Below are positions 10,461 through 23,255 of a stretch of 64,000 bases of DNA, piece after piece. The translations under genes and the position numbers were made by a program. The stretch is from Schistosoma haematobium (taxonomy: Eukaryota; Platyhelminthes; Trematoda; Strigeidida; Schistosomatidae), in NCBI RefSeq assembly GCF_000699445.3, contig NC_067195.1, positions 65,468,591-65,532,590 of the forward strand, given 5' to 3'. Each line of letters begins with the position of its first letter. Position 1 is the stretch's first letter. The notes beneath the pieces are model-generated. The model was given only the letters and a program-made list of their open reading frames with translations, was not told the DNA's origin and did no database searches.

Positions 10461-12090
10461 AAAACCATCCACCGGAGCTACAAATCTTCTCCACCATCTC
10501 AAAAAACCTAACTCTAATTTCTTATTTTAATCGACGGCTCAAGCTTCTATTACTATTTCCTAAGGCTTCTTTGAACTATTAAGAAGTTAAAATTTCGTAA
10601 TCACTTCTAGAATCTATTAAGTTGGTTCACAAGTATAATGTCGTCAGTTTGTGTTCCTGTTCAGTGTGCCATATATGATTTTCTTTATCCACTGAACACT
10701 AATGGTAAACGTGAAATTAAAGAAATAACACGAATATCAGGTGGAAATCAGTTTTTTTACTGAGTACTATTTAATATCTTGCTCGTTGGAAATAGGGAAT
10801 TTAAAAAAGTAAGGTTTACATTCAAAATATACTCATAAAATTATAAAATCCAATCAAATTCCTCGTATCAATTTCAGCTCAAATAAACTAAACCAATGCA
10901 CCAGATAGCATATAAGTCAACGCATCTTACTTTATGATATATTTTTTAATTCTAAAGATAATAAAACCTTGTTTACCTCCCACACAATCTATACAGATAC
11001 CCAATTTCAATTCCACTATTTTATATTGCTTATACATACATTTCTCATACCCACCTTCTGACGCACAAATTAATACAGTGACAGGTCATACAAATTCATC
11101 TCAGCCAAGGACAATCTGACTTCGACATATTCAAACCTAATAAACTTTTCTATTCTATAAATAATTATCATCCTTTACTCAAAGCTTATCTATAAATAAA
11201 GATCTTCTTAACAGAATAGTACATTAGTCTGATCGTGTATAATACAAGTACGTACATATAGCTACGTAACGTTGTCCTCATATAAATTATAGTTATTTCT
11301 TATGTTAAGTGAAAATAAAATTGCCATATGTAGTATAGAAAACTTTTGAAAACAGATAAACAATAGAGTATCAATTCGATAAATTTGTACAAAAGTAAGC
11401 TCAGAATTGAGTAGAGTGGTGTGATTCATCAGTTTGCTTGTAATGATGCTCGCTTACTTCATGCCATTCAGAATAAATGCTAGTGGATTAGTTCGCATGT
11501 GTTACGTCATTCCTATATACATACATATATAAAGACTAGAATAATCATGACTTCTTTTCCTTAAAAATATTTGACAAACGATTGAATTTTTTCCTAAATC
11601 AATTATACTTCACTGCTTTCATTAAAAGCACTGTTTTCAATTAATACAATTTCAGATGTATTGCAAAGATTCCTAGTAGCATTCTCAACAATATGTTTGT
11701 TGAATATGCGTTTATTCCTTTCTACAATGAAAGTTAAAGCAACAAATTATATAATAAATATTAAATAAAAACAATGAACAGTGATAAATGTAATCAGTTG
11801 TTTGACTCAGTCTATTCACCATATTGAAAGTTAAACAAAAAATTTGATTTTTAATTAAATTAGAAATGACCTAGAAAATTTTTTTTCTCAGAATCAATAT
11901 TTGAAATGTGTTAACTTTAAACAAACTGATTTCTAAAGTAAATTTGAATGCACAACTCAAAAATTAATTTAAAATGAAAAATATCTCAAGTTATTTAAGG
12001 TCAGTAAACAAGCGTAAGAATTTTTCCACAGAATCTAGGAGTCGTATTTGCAGTTTCTTATCTGATTTTAAATTCAATAGTCGTATATTT

Positions 12091-12475
12091 GGCGAGACTC
12101 TAATTTATGGACGAGTCAATCAGAGAGGCTTTTAGAGCACTTTGTGCATTCAACAACCGGAGTGCACATAAACAATATTGAAGCTATGTGGTCGAGGCTG
12201 AAAGGGTTTTTGAGACTTTATCATAGCTACAGAGACCGACTATTCTGTAGCCGTATGGATGATTTCCTCTACTGCATGCATTACGATTTTAGAACCTGTG
12301 AACCTCTTTCTAACCTTGACAAGTTTTTGAACCAAGTATAAGAAATGTATCCACTTTATTTCCTTTGTTTTGTATACCATATTTTTACTCTGTACTGACA
12401 GTTTTATGATTGGCTAATGTTTCTCAATGTCGCTTAAGATTCGTTCAAAGGTCGTCCATAAATTAGAGTCTCGCC
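12091..12475 (+). mobile_element. Internally deleted Merlin derivative (MITE-like)
   Basis: A 385-bp element with 24-bp inverted ends (GGCGAGACTCTAATTTATGG... / ...CATAAATTAGAGTCTCGCC). Flanking 8-mers gtatattt and gtatactc match at 6 of 8 positions, an aged target duplication. It keeps about 47 bp of the left end joined directly to the transposase C-terminal region, almost identical to the copy at 4466-4785. A 65-codon frame (12144-12341) with HINNIEAMWSRLK and SNLDKFLNQV survives intact. It lies in intron 2 of the stomatin-like gene. Confidence 0.82.
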
Positions 12476-12763
12476 GTATACTCGTTGGGATTTGGAAACT
12501 AGTCAGCAAGTCAGCGTCACTAATAGTCAGCGGATCAAAGTTAAGGCATACTTAGAATATCAGAATATTAAAGTAATCTCTGATTCTGTCCGAATTCTGT
12601 TTACTAATATAAAATGTCTTGTAAATATTTTAAAATGAATGTATTTCGTTGTAATTCTTAGTACCCAAAATACGTCAATGATCTCACACTCGTATCATCA
12701 TCACGTCACAACAAATCATGTTTCTCAACAAAATCAAGTAATGTGAAGTAAATAATAGCTTAC

Positions 12764-12859
12764 TTTAGCACGAGCTTCACGAGCAGCTTCAGCTTCTGCT
12801 GCCATTGCACGTTGAAGTTGGATAGGAAGGCGGACATCTTTGATTTCAATTCTTTCAAC
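12764..12859 (-). CDS. Stomatin-like protein, coding exon 2 (end of SPFH domain)
   Basis: A 96-nt exon, exactly 32 codons, too short to stand out as an open frame. It is bounded by a TTTATAG acceptor and a GTAAGC donor and keeps phase 0 on both sides. It reads VERIEIKDVRLPIQLQ then RAMAAEAEAAREARAK, which is the hallmark end of stomatin SPFH domains and the start of the Ala/Glu-rich oligomerisation helix. It completes the conserved WGVKVERVEIKD-type motif begun in exon 1. The translation is uninterrupted, which argues for a live gene. Confidence 0.93.
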
Positions 12860-14283
12860 CTATAAATTATTTAAAAGACAGAAGAGAACATAATGAATTA
12901 GCTTATTAGAATAAAATTAACACTTTCGTACCCAAAGAACGGCATATATATGTGAAACTAAACCAAATGAGTCATGGCTCGACTTATAGACATGTATACT
13001 TAAATTTCCACTGTTTACCGAGAAAATTTTGTATAAAATTATGATTTAATTTGAAAAGATTCTAGTCGTCCTGATAGTTCCAAATCAAATTATTTACATG
13101 TAGTTAGTTTGCATTTTTGATATCGTTCAATGTTCAAGATAAAGTCAATTTAAACCATATGACACAAAAATTGTAATAAGTTTCTTTACGATTTAAAAGA
13201 AACTCATACATAGAAGTCATGACGAACTGGTATATACAGTCAGTCACATCATGATCATCAAATTATTGTTACGACAACTTTGTAACGACTTAGCATAATA
13301 AACTGATTGCCACTAGATATTTTTATTTCGTAGCATGTGTACTAAAATATGAAGTTCAGTGAAACGTTGGTCACTGAACTAATTTTAAGAATCTTCCTAC
13401 TATTTTCCTGTTTTTTGCTCTATGACTGAGCTTTTTTACAAATATAGTTATGTGACTGAATGGATCAAAAATATAATTAAAAGTCTTTTCAGTAGTTTCA
13501 AACGTAATACACAACTAAACTAAATATGTTTCAAATAAGTCCATATATACATATAAACATAATGGAACCTGGGTGCGTTGCAAACAAATGGGGTGAAGAT
13601 CTTTTTAGAATGCTTCCTAGAGTTCTTTCTCTTGATACATTCCATCCGTCTATATCAACAGGTAATCATGGGGTTAGACAAAAATTTAGCATTTCAAATT
13701 AATCCAACGTCACTTTCACTCACATGAAACGGAGGATATTTATATCTAGTACATAATACAATACTCTAATCCAAGATCAAAATCTTCGGATGCTATAAGA
13801 CTCAGATATATATAATGAATAGCATAGTTTTACAATATGATAAATTTTCATTATCAACCATCTGGTAAAAATTTCTGAACAAAGCATCTCATAGATTTAA
13901 GAAACATGACATTAAAATTGATTTCAATTCAGTATTCTTTGTAATGTAACACGATATTTTTCATATGATCATCTAGCTAATAGAGACAAATTAATAATAT
14001 ATTAGTTTCATGACCAGAATTAAGGATTATGCATTTTGCATTTCACTTATTAACAACTCTTTGACAGTATAAGCTACTTATTTCGAAAATAATTAAAGTT
14101 GATGAAGCGAGATCTACTTTACTTATTAATAATAATAAAAATGTAAAGAAAGTTGTGATCAAGATTTTGAAACTGTCTATTATTGTGCTCATCGTTCCAT
14201 CTTACTAGTAATAATATATAACAGAAAAATAAAAGATTAGAGTCAAACAAGTTGATTGTTTCTTTTTTGAAATTATAACTAAA

Positions 14284-14360
14284 GAGTACATCCAGCTGAT
14301 AAGTCTCAAGTAGGACAAAACGCGCGTCCTGGATTCCACTGCTAGCCATTTTCCACCTTT
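14284..14360 (+). mobile_element. Sm-alpha-type hammerhead fragment, mutated
   Basis: gtacatccagctgataagtc then tcaagtaggacaaaacgcgc and gtcctggattccactgctag. Stem I and GTC are present, but CTGATAA (G8 lost) and AAAA for GAAA predict inactivity. Confidence 0.7.
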
Positions 14361-15004
14361 GTATATAAAGTGTTCTTGTTTCAAATAGAAATGTACTATT
14401 CAAAAACGAGTTATATAACTCAGTAAATTACTTATACAATTTGATAAAAATTGAATGATTAGAATATTTTATTTAAATAGAAACCTTCTTGTTTCCAATG
14501 TCTAGATAATACTCTTTAAAATAATGTCAATTAATTTAATCAATCCTAATTTTGTGGGCGAAATTACATCAAAATCACATTGTGTCAGCTAAACTACCTT
14601 TAAACATGAAAACAAACAAACAATTCTATTTCATTATATAAATTAATGTAGTTCTCTATTCATTCTATTTCATTCTCTGTATTGATTATCTTTATTCAAT
14701 ACTTTCTCTATCTAAAAAAAATAATCAATAACTGTCCATAATTTTATATAAGCAAATTAAAATGTCATTATGTCTACTGTGATTAAAGTATTACTTATTC
14801 GATAGAGAATATAAATTAAGGTCAAATTGCTTGGTGATGGTGACCTATTGAAAGTAAGTTGTTATTTTTTTAATATAAATTTGATAAATTCTAAAAAACA
14901 TAATTCATTTCTACATAAGTAATTGCAGAAACTAGATTTTTATTCACATATTATTCTTATTGTTCCGTTGTACAATTTAAACTTGGATTGCTTTTAATTT
15001 GGTT

Positions 15005-15110
15005 ATTTATTCTCTGAAGAAGTGGCTTACACTAAGTCACGAAACGTCAGAAAATCTAATTTTTCTACTCATTAGAATATTAGAAATATACTATTTATTT
15101 ATTGCGGAAA
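15005..15110 (+). repeat. 'Tail' repeat T, copy 1
   Basis: ctctgaagaagtggcttaca, ctaagtcacgaaacgtcag, tctactcattag, ending in tatttattt. Four other copies (22810, 28290, 28374, 53750). It may be the 3' end of a Penelope-like or related element, since a similar end lies after the GIY-YIG fragment (ctactcactgggatatt, 40768). Confidence 0.6.
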
Positions 15111-15898
15111 CTTAATCTTACTTAATAGATGAGATATATAATTAATACAATATTATCATAAATGTATAACTAACATTTAGTTCAGTGAAATGTTCTAAGT
15201 TATTAATGAATTAGTAAAATAATCTTTAAAGATAACAAATAAATATGGGATTAATATCCAAAATGATAAAAATTTCAAAATTCTGACAATTTATAAATAT
15301 CTCAATCCCTTATACAAATATTCCTCATGTTTAGAACGAATAGTTTGACATTTTTATATGATGATTTTGATGTTGTTTATTATCCTGAAGAAGTTCAGAC
15401 AAGTTAACTGGACGAAACATTGGAATTATTTTAAATTTCATCAGCTGAAATCATTTCAAATATAATTCTCACATAAAAATATCTAAATCACTCTTGATAA
15501 TCTACATTACATTTAAGATTAAACAATAATTCAATAATAAATAACAAATTTCGTCTAAATTTGATCGAATAATTTCACAGTATTTGGGCTCCGAGTTGAT
15601 GCGCAACATTAAAAAAGAAGAATGCATTTGTAAAATCTCATCAGAAGAATTTGAACTAAATCCAAAGAAATCTATTTCCTTGAAAAAAGCTTGTACCAGA
15701 TAGTCAGGCAAAACGTTGAATTTACTTCAACTTCTTTCGCTGAGATTATACAAATACATTCTTCCTTTTTAATAATTCATTAAGATTGATTCAATGGGTT
15801 CTTCTTGTTTATTATAGTTATTAAATTCAAAGAATAAAATAGTGACGAAATAATCAATACAATTAATCATTTAGTTAAAATAAATTAATTTATCATCT

Positions 15899-16172
15899 AA
15901 AAGGTCCTGGGATCGAATCTCTCGAGGTGCGAGATCGTGGATGCGCGCTGTTGAGGAGTCCCATACTGGGATAAAACGGCCTTTCAGTGCTTCCAGATTT
16001 TCCATGGTGGTCTAGCTTCCATTGACTCATGATTTCAATCTGTGAAATTTCTAAAATCTCCACAAAACCCATTCTGATAATAATCATTTGCTCACTAGTG
16101 ACTGAATTTAGGAGATACTCCCGGAGTTCTAGTGAGAAGTCGTTACCAGTGGAGTTCAACCAGGTCTGTTGT
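15899..16172 (+). mobile_element. SINE-B copy, 5' truncated, with linker
   Basis: It starts at the B box (aaggtcctgggatcgaatct). The hammerhead region reads TTGAGGA in place of CTGAGGA, has AAAA in place of GAAA, and has lost GTC. The tail (ccatggtggtctagcttcca) is followed by the ~100-bp linker (ctcactagtgactgaattta ... tggagttcaaccaggtctgt) also seen at 8441 and 54320, confirming that the linker belongs to the element. Confidence 0.75.
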
Positions 16173-17434
16173 AATCTATATTTATCTATTAAAACTTTGA
16201 TAAATAATTAGATAATTATTTACATCATAATAAACTACTATATAGATTTATAAAAATAAATCCATTTATTCACTATAATTAAGATGAAATAAGTCTAGTT
16301 CATATTCATGTAACTCTAACACAGAAACATTTATTTATTTTGCTGTTGTTGTTTTGTTGTTTTGTTTATAGTTAAGTCCATCATAATATTTTTTATAGGC
16401 TTCAATTATTATATTTATCATTAATGAAATAATGTTGTATACATTATTAACACCTTTATAAGTAACTTATTACGATAATTGACTAGGTAATTAATTAATT
16501 AATAATAATTTGATTTTAAGAAAATATAAACAATTTTAAATCAACTTAAAGTAAAAACATTTTTGTTTTTAGTTTAAATTTGAATTTATTAAAAAAGACA
16601 ATAAAATTGTGAACGTTGCCATGGTTACTAAAATAAATCATTCTTTCAATTTCGAATAGTGATTATTATAAAGATATTTTCTAGCTATTTATTATTTTGT
16701 TTGTTACATTGAATCATTGATTGGATAATGACTGAAGCTTACTTCACATTTAAAAGTACTAAATTGCTCTAATTTTCAGAACGTGGATTTTTATAGAGTT
16801 TATTTAGTTTGAGTTAAATGGTGTTAATCTTGATGCGTTTAATGTCGTTCTAGACAATGTCATCAGATAGTAGTTATTAGAATTTCAATATAATTAACTA
16901 ACAGCTTTTCCTGTTAAAATGGGATTTGGTAGATTGTTGTCTACGACTAATCTTCTGTCCACATATATCTTCGTAAAACTAATCAAAACAAATTAACAAT
17001 AAGTGTTGTTGCTACTATCAATGTTTTCAAAATTCAAAGAAACTGACAACTCCACATCGGAAACTAATGAGATATGTAACAAAGCCATATACTGCATTAG
17101 TCATATGTGATGATTACCATAGCAGAATATGAGAAAATATCAAATATTCGTGAATTTTCAGTTGCTAAGCCACAGAGATAACAAATATCTGACAAGATTG
17201 GTTAACTATTTAATGGTAGTCTTAATCTTATTAACTTCATGGCTTCAGTTAGACAATAAATATAGAAATTTATATATTCATGATATGAATAAAATACTTT
17301 TATGCATTTGGTAGGAATTTAAATTTGTTGAATGAAATTGGTAAGTGTACTCATAATCTCTATAAAATGTAGCTTAGAACTGATACATTTACAATATTTA
17401 TTTTGCAATTTTCATCCAGTATACTTATACCCTT

Positions 17435-17815
17435 AGACTTCGCAGATGATCTGGCACTCCTATCGCACACGCAACAACAAATGCAGGAGAAAACGACCAG
17501 TGTAGCAGCAGCCTCAGCAGCAGTAAGTCTCAATATACACAAAGGGAAAAGCAAGATTCTCCGATACAACGCAGCATGCACCAACCCAATCACAATTGAC
17601 GGAGAAGATTTGGAAGATGTAAAAACCTTTACATATTTGGTCATCATCACTGATGAACAAGGTGGATCTGATGCAGATGTGAAAGCGCGGATCGGTAAAG
17701 GAAGAACAGCATATTTACAACTGAAGAACATCTGGAACTCAGAACAACTGTAAACCAACACAAGGTCAGGATTTTCAATACAAATGTCAAGACCGTTCTA
17801 CTGTATGGGGCAGGT
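17435..17815 (+). mobile_element. RTE-clade retrotransposon fragment (reverse transcriptase, 5' truncated)
   Basis: It begins at LDFADDLALLSHTQQQMQEK, the catalytic FADD box of a non-LTR reverse transcriptase, then AAVSLNIHKGKSKILRYN, DGEDLEDVKTFTYL and DEQGGSDADVKARIGKG. The frame stops after WNSEQL and shifts; KVRIFNTNVKTVLLYGAG can be read in another frame. It is fused at ~17816 to SINE-B, and the pair is flanked by a 14-bp repeat (see findings). The phrases match the SR2/Perere-like RTE family of schistosomes; this is from memory, not from a search. Confidence 0.8.
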
Positions 17816-18111
17816 ATCTACCTCAGTACAATGGAAATTGGTCGCGCAATTTCGTGGATTGGTTGATGTTAGACATTATCATTATTGGATGCCGGCTCAG
17901 TGGTCCAGTTGGTTAAGCGTTCGTGCGCGAGACCGAAGGCCCTGGGTTCGAATCCCGCGAGCGGGATCGTGGATGCGCACTGCTGAGGAGTCCCATAATA
18001 GGACAAAACGGCCGTCCAGTGATTCCAGGTTTCCAAAGGTGGTGGTCTAACATTAATCGGTTCATGATCTCAATCAAAAACGTAATAATCTCAACAACCC
18101 TCATACTAGTA
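17816..18111 (+). mobile_element. SINE-B copy fused to RTE fragment
   Basis: The best tRNA-like head in the window: A box ggctcagtggtccagttgg and B box ggttcgaatcc. It begins with the linker end (ggtcgcgcaatttcgtggat). The hammerhead at 17977-18022 keeps CTGAGGA, stem II GTCC/GGAC and GTC, and has a paired stem I (gcactg/cagtg), but G12 is A (AAAA for GAAA), which should strongly reduce cleavage. The 3' end abuts a copy of the 14-bp target duplication. Confidence 0.8.
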
Positions 18112-20532
18112 ATACTTATACCCTTGTAAGACTGAAAAATTCTAGTTACGAGAGGAAATCATATGCATACTCACAAAAATAAACTACTCAATTCAATATA
18201 ATCATAGTAACTACAATGAAAAATATTTTATTCGTGAATTTCTCAAGTATTCATTTTGAATGTCAATAGTTAGAATAGTTCACCCCTGATATGTCTATCA
18301 TATTTTAATATACATAAATTAAATAGAAAACCACAATGTACCTTCATATTTAAGTAAATATCGTTTCAAAATTAAAACAAAAAATTTTTTTTATCCTCGT
18401 TTGTTTCTAAATCAATGATAGTTTTTTGTCTCAATGTAGATTAATTAGATTTCAAATAAAAAGAAAATTAAAACAGAATGATAATTTTGCTTTTGTTTGG
18501 TTTTATTCTGTTTAGAAACTCTTCTTTAAGTTTAGAAATGTCATTCATCTTAATGAGAAAAAAAACATACTTAATCAATGTAATCTATGAATGAATCATC
18601 AATTCTGCATGACTGACTACTTTTCCCACATTCAAGTATAATACTGATATTGAAATAATTAATATACTGCCATTTTAAGTTAATTATAAAATCGCACTCA
18701 GTGTGGTATTTCAAAATGGAATTGATATACATTAGGAAATATATTCGGTGGATGGCTTTTCATTCAGAGAGATGTTAATAAAGATATGAATAATTTTATA
18801 TTAGATCTCTAAATTTTATGGCTTAAATTTCATATATTACATTAGGTAGATAATAAGTTATTCCTTGGAAAGTGTAGTTATGTCAATTTATATACAGTTT
18901 ATAAATACCTATGAAGTTAAGCATTTGTTCATTGAATAAATAATAACCTATTTCTGAATTCAAGATTAGAGTTCTTAAGAATGAACATTTCCCATAAACT
19001 TGATAATTATGTGTCTGTTCCATCCTATGCCTAGAAATTATATTGTGAATAAGGTAGAAATAGAGATCATTGATTTTGACTGAATGTCCTGAATTGAGTT
19101 GTTGTAGGAAAGGTGAACAGATAATACTGGAGAGACTCATTTCGTAACTAATCAGCTATCGAGTGATCCTTGCATTTTGCTCATCCCTCTATGTCTGACT
19201 TCATATTAGTAACAAGCTTTATTTGAAATGTAACGCAGTTTTGTGATTTTAGAAATATAAATTTTCCTCAACTCAAGTTTATTTTCCTGATATTAGTCGG
19301 AGATGCATTCCATCCAGGATTCATGGATTATAAATACATGCTGAAATATTTGCTCAAATGTTTGGGGAATTTCTGCCTTATTATTCTTATAAAATTGATA
19401 GGTTTATCCTCCATAATGAACTGCACACAAGACCTCACTTACTCACACTTGAACTCAGTATTTTCTAAAAATATACTAAAAGATTTTGAGCATCTTATGA
19501 TAAACTGAAGTTTAGTCTCTGATATATTGCAAAGGAATTAAAGGGCAAATTGTTTAACTATGTCTATAAAATCTTATTTCAACATCTTTGAATAACCCAA
19601 AGTTACAAGTTTCAATTAAAAATGATAAATCATGCGAATATTTATGCTATTCGATTACTAACATTTAGGCTAAATCTGATCAATTTTCATTGACGGACTG
19701 ATGCATTTTTCAGATGTTATCTAAAGTTACATGCTGATTTTATTTTTGAACAGTGATCATTTACCTCGTAGGTTTCGTCTCAGGTTTTTTATCGATGTGC
19801 TTCTGCATCATATGCCAGTAGCTGCGCTGATACATGAATCAAATACTAATCATATTCAACTGCATCATTCTATTCATGCATGTGTTTGGTGGCCGGATAC
19901 ATTCTACTATTTGTAACCATTCGCATTAATTTATTATGAACTGGGATTTGAAGCAGATGCTTTATGGTATTCAAGCTTAAAAGTGACTTCTTAGTGTCCC
20001 TATCAGATAGAAAAAGTGGTATATAGCTGAAATGATATGAAAACCTGAAAAACGAATTAAAAATTTTAAGACGTTAGCACTTTTATGGAATGACAGAAAT
20101 CATATTTTAACCTATTTGAGAAATATTTTTATGTTAACCTTATTTTTAAACATTTAAGGTCAATTTTTTTTTAATTAACTACGTTTCAATTCAATATGAA
20201 ACAATAAATCCATTAAGAAAGTCATTATTTCTTACTGAAATAATGTTTCAGAGATCTAGTGCACAATAAGTTTTAAAAAATAGATATCATACATGTGATA
20301 GTTGCTTGTAGATTCTATGGTAACTGAAAGACTGTACGTGAATCGTTTACATGGATAACATTGAATTCACAAACTGCTTCTACACTGGTTGGCCATTATT
20401 CTGATATTAGAAGTTAATCAAAAATATTCTAAGATTACTGATAATTATGCTTAACTTTAATACAGAATATTATCACATAATTTAATTGTAATATTATCAG
20501 TAGAAATTTAATAACCCCTAACTACAGTATAT

Positions 20533-20654
20533 TGAGAAAAATGAACAAGAATTGGATGGAACTAGAAAAGAAGGCCCAGGACAGAGTGGGTTGGAGAATG
20601 CTGGTCAGTGGCCTATACTCCATTAGGAGTAACAGGCATGAGCAAGTAAGTAGG
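20533..20654 (+). mobile_element. RTE-clade 3' end, 122-bp insertion with target duplication
   Basis: [20 protein letters not shown] then [15 protein letters not shown], stop, and a short (aagt/aggt) tail. It is flanked by taactacagtatat (20519) and taactacagcatat (20655), 13 of 14 identical. An extreme 5' truncation. Confidence 0.78.
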
Positions 20655-22237
20655 TAACTACAGCATATGCTATGTGTACTATCATATCTGTAAACAAAAT
20701 ATTCAAAACATCAGAAGTAAGGTCATGTTGAAATATTACAAATTTTCTATCATGTGCATGAACAACTCATGTAATATGTCGTCAAATAACCGATTTATGT
20801 GTTGTAAAAATTTTTAAAAAAAGTAATAAAATCTACTCAAAAATATTTGAAGAAGTCAACATGATGTTCCACATTTTGTAGAATTACATAGTTTTGTTTT
20901 AATGAAATTATAGTTGCTTTTGTCTAACTTTAAAAAAACCCATTTAGAACGTTTACTATCAATTATAAAGTTGTATTGTCTATTTTTCTTTTGTTTAACG
21001 ATGTTAATAGGTTACAATTATATTACAAGTTTAAATAAAAATGGATATTTAATTGCTTTTTCTTTTAATCTTAAAGTAGACAAAAAATAATTGATTTTCT
21101 GATTTAATTTGGTCTTTCTATGATAAGTACCTTCCGTTTCAGTTGTTTTTCATGAATTTATGAAAAAAAGAATTTAGGTCAACAATTTGTTTCCATAAAG
21201 TGGTATTTATTAGATGTTTTGTTTTACGAAGGAAACTAATTAACGGAAAGCTAGTAGGATATATATATGTTTTTAACATATCATTACATGTTTAAGTGCT
21301 TCTATTAGCAACTATTAAAGATGACCCTCTTCACATGTAGGCTGAATGAATATCCTCAATTTAGAGGCTTTATATGAGTGACTGTTAATGAATCATCGTA
21401 ATGATGAAAACATCATCTACTTCTAATTGTTTTAATTTTGTTAAGAACTGCTTTATCGTGATGATAGGTTTTTCTAATGAAAGTTCATTGAGTACAAAAC
21501 TTCATCACTTGAGAATTAGTCAATAAAAAAAGAGTTAAATTAAATGGCATTGAACTAATTTATTAAATCAAAATTCAATGATCTAATGAAAAATTGTTCA
21601 ACTGGTCTTTAAGTTTCGTAAACTCATCAAAGAAAATAAAGTGATACACAAAATAGGACATTTCATGATTATGAACAAGTACTTTCTGCAGATAGTTTTC
21701 GTCACAATTTGAAACCAACTATAAAATCATTACTGACCAGGATATGAATACGAAATTGCCAACTAACGCTCATCCGAAATTTTTGCTTTTGATTGACTCT
21801 TAGATAATCAGTTTTTGATCCAAGCCTATGAAATGTGATCCACTTAGTCAAAATCTCATTGATGGTATTTCTAAATCCAGTTATTAAAAATAATATGACA
21901 GATAATAAAAATAATGCATTCATGATATCCCAATTAGCAGTAAACCAATTAGTTACTCATTGGTATATTACTTTTATTGCTAACAATCTACCCAATACTT
22001 AATTTATTTGAAATTATTAAGTTATAATTTGGTAATGAATATATAAAATATAATAAGCCTTGTTCAATACCGTATGATTGACCTTAGTAAAGATCACTCA
22101 GAATAAATTATACAATATTGTGGAAACGTCGATTTATATACATTCAACCCATAAATATTATAATATACTAACATATATACAAAGTTCTCCAAAGTTAATT
22201 AGTCAACAATTATCTCTCACAAACATTTACGACTGTA

Positions 22238-22490
22238 CACAAGGTATTATTTACTTGAATCTTCCCATTCATGTTCAGGACTGCAATTGATCAGTCTCTT
22301 ATTGGCATGTGTACATACAGTGCGTATTGTCTCAATATAGACTGAATTCACAAGCATTATAAGCAAAGATGGATAGTGGATAGCAGTGGAATCGAGGACG
22401 TGCGTTTAGCCCCATTTGGGACTCGTCAGCTGGATGCGTCTGCATCTCAGAGTCTTGGATTCCACTGCTAGCCACTATCCATCTTTGCTT
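22238..22490. mobile_element. Sm-alpha-type element, hairpin form
   Basis: A body (tgcaattgatcagtctctta) leads into two inverted arms, 22361-22392 and 22459-22490 (aagcaaagatggatagtgg / ccactatccatctttgctt). A hammerhead lies on minus at 22382-22448: CTGACGA and GTC are kept, but G12 is T (TAAA for GAAA). The minus strand is also the sense strand of the host gene. Confidence 0.75.
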
Positions 22491-22809
22491 ATATCTACGA
22501 CTATGTTTGTTCGCTTTCTATCTCATGATAAACTTGAAGCATGAGTTCTATTGTATTCAATTCTCGTTTACCAAGGGGAAAGACTGGGAAGAAAACGTAT
22601 GCAGACGTCATTACCAAGGTTTGAGTTGATAATTTTAAATAAACTAATCATTGATTAGATTGTTTTCAATCAAAATGATATATTTGTAATAAGAGACTAA
22701 TATTTGAATGAAGAATATTCTTTTCGATAAATTCTTCCCAGGTTCTACAATTACATATCTAAATTAATAATTCGAGAAATGGCCAAGTTCAGTGGTAAAT
22801 TGCATCGGT

Positions 22810-22900
22810 TAAAGCATGTGCACTATCCCAATGAGTAGAAAATTTAGTTTTTTTTTAAATTTTCTAACGTTTCGTGACTCACTGTAAGCCACTTACAAAT
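22810..22900 (-). repeat. 'Tail' repeat T, copy 2
   Basis: Reverse orientation: tcccaatgagtagaaaattt, tctaacgtttcgtgactcac, tgtaagccactta. Confidence 0.6.
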
Positions 22901-22997
22901 GTATTTTTTATTAATAGTAGGAAAACGTTTTTCTCAGTATCAGCCTTCCGATAGATTAAGAAAATAACGAAGTTAACGCATATATTCTTAACTGAGA

Positions 22998-23255
22998 AAA
23001 TTTGAAAGTTAGACATTAACATCGTTAGATGCTGGCTCAATGGTCTAACAGTTAAGCGCTCGCGTGCGAGACTGATAGGTCCTGGGTTCGAATCTCGCGA
23101 GCGGGATCGTGGGTGCGCACTGCTGAGGTGCTCTGCATTAGGACGAAACGATCATCCAATGCTTCCAGGTTTTCCATGTTGGTCTAGCCTCAATGGACTC
23201 ACGATTTCAACTAATGAAATTAATAAAATCTCCACAAAACCCCTTCTGACAAAAT
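22998..23255 (+). mobile_element. SINE-B copy
   Basis: The head is complete (ggctcaatggtctaacagtt, B box gggttcgaatc). The ribozyme is broken: CTGAGGT (A9 lost), a mispaired stem II, and ATC at the cleavage site. The tail includes ccatgttggtctagcctcaa and cacaaaaccccttctga. Confidence 0.75.

Larger units (their letters stand above)
8318..12763 (-). other. Intron 2 of the stomatin-like gene
   Basis: A 4.4-kb intron with GTAAGC donor and TTTTTAG acceptor (read on minus). It holds a SINE-B dimer (8366-8800), a faint SINE-B relic near 9107-9240, the long palindrome at 10039-10460 and a Merlin derivative (12091-12475). From 10461 to 12090 I see only AT-rich sequence with no supportable gene. Confidence 0.85.

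Noticed and set aside
10039..10530. 163-codon frame spanning the palindrome
   Set aside because: The frame exists only because the palindrome reads open in both directions; its two halves are antiparallel copies of one sequence.
14119..14403. 94-codon minus frame
   Set aside because: Overlaps an Sm-alpha hammerhead fragment; composition is random AT-rich.
17890..17965. Possible tRNA gene (A box and B box both good)
   Set aside because: It is the head of a SINE-B copy: the acceptor stem does not pair and the ribozyme segment follows directly.
19731..19916. Less AT-rich 61-codon frame
   Set aside because: It may be part of an old repeat, but no second copy or domain is visible.
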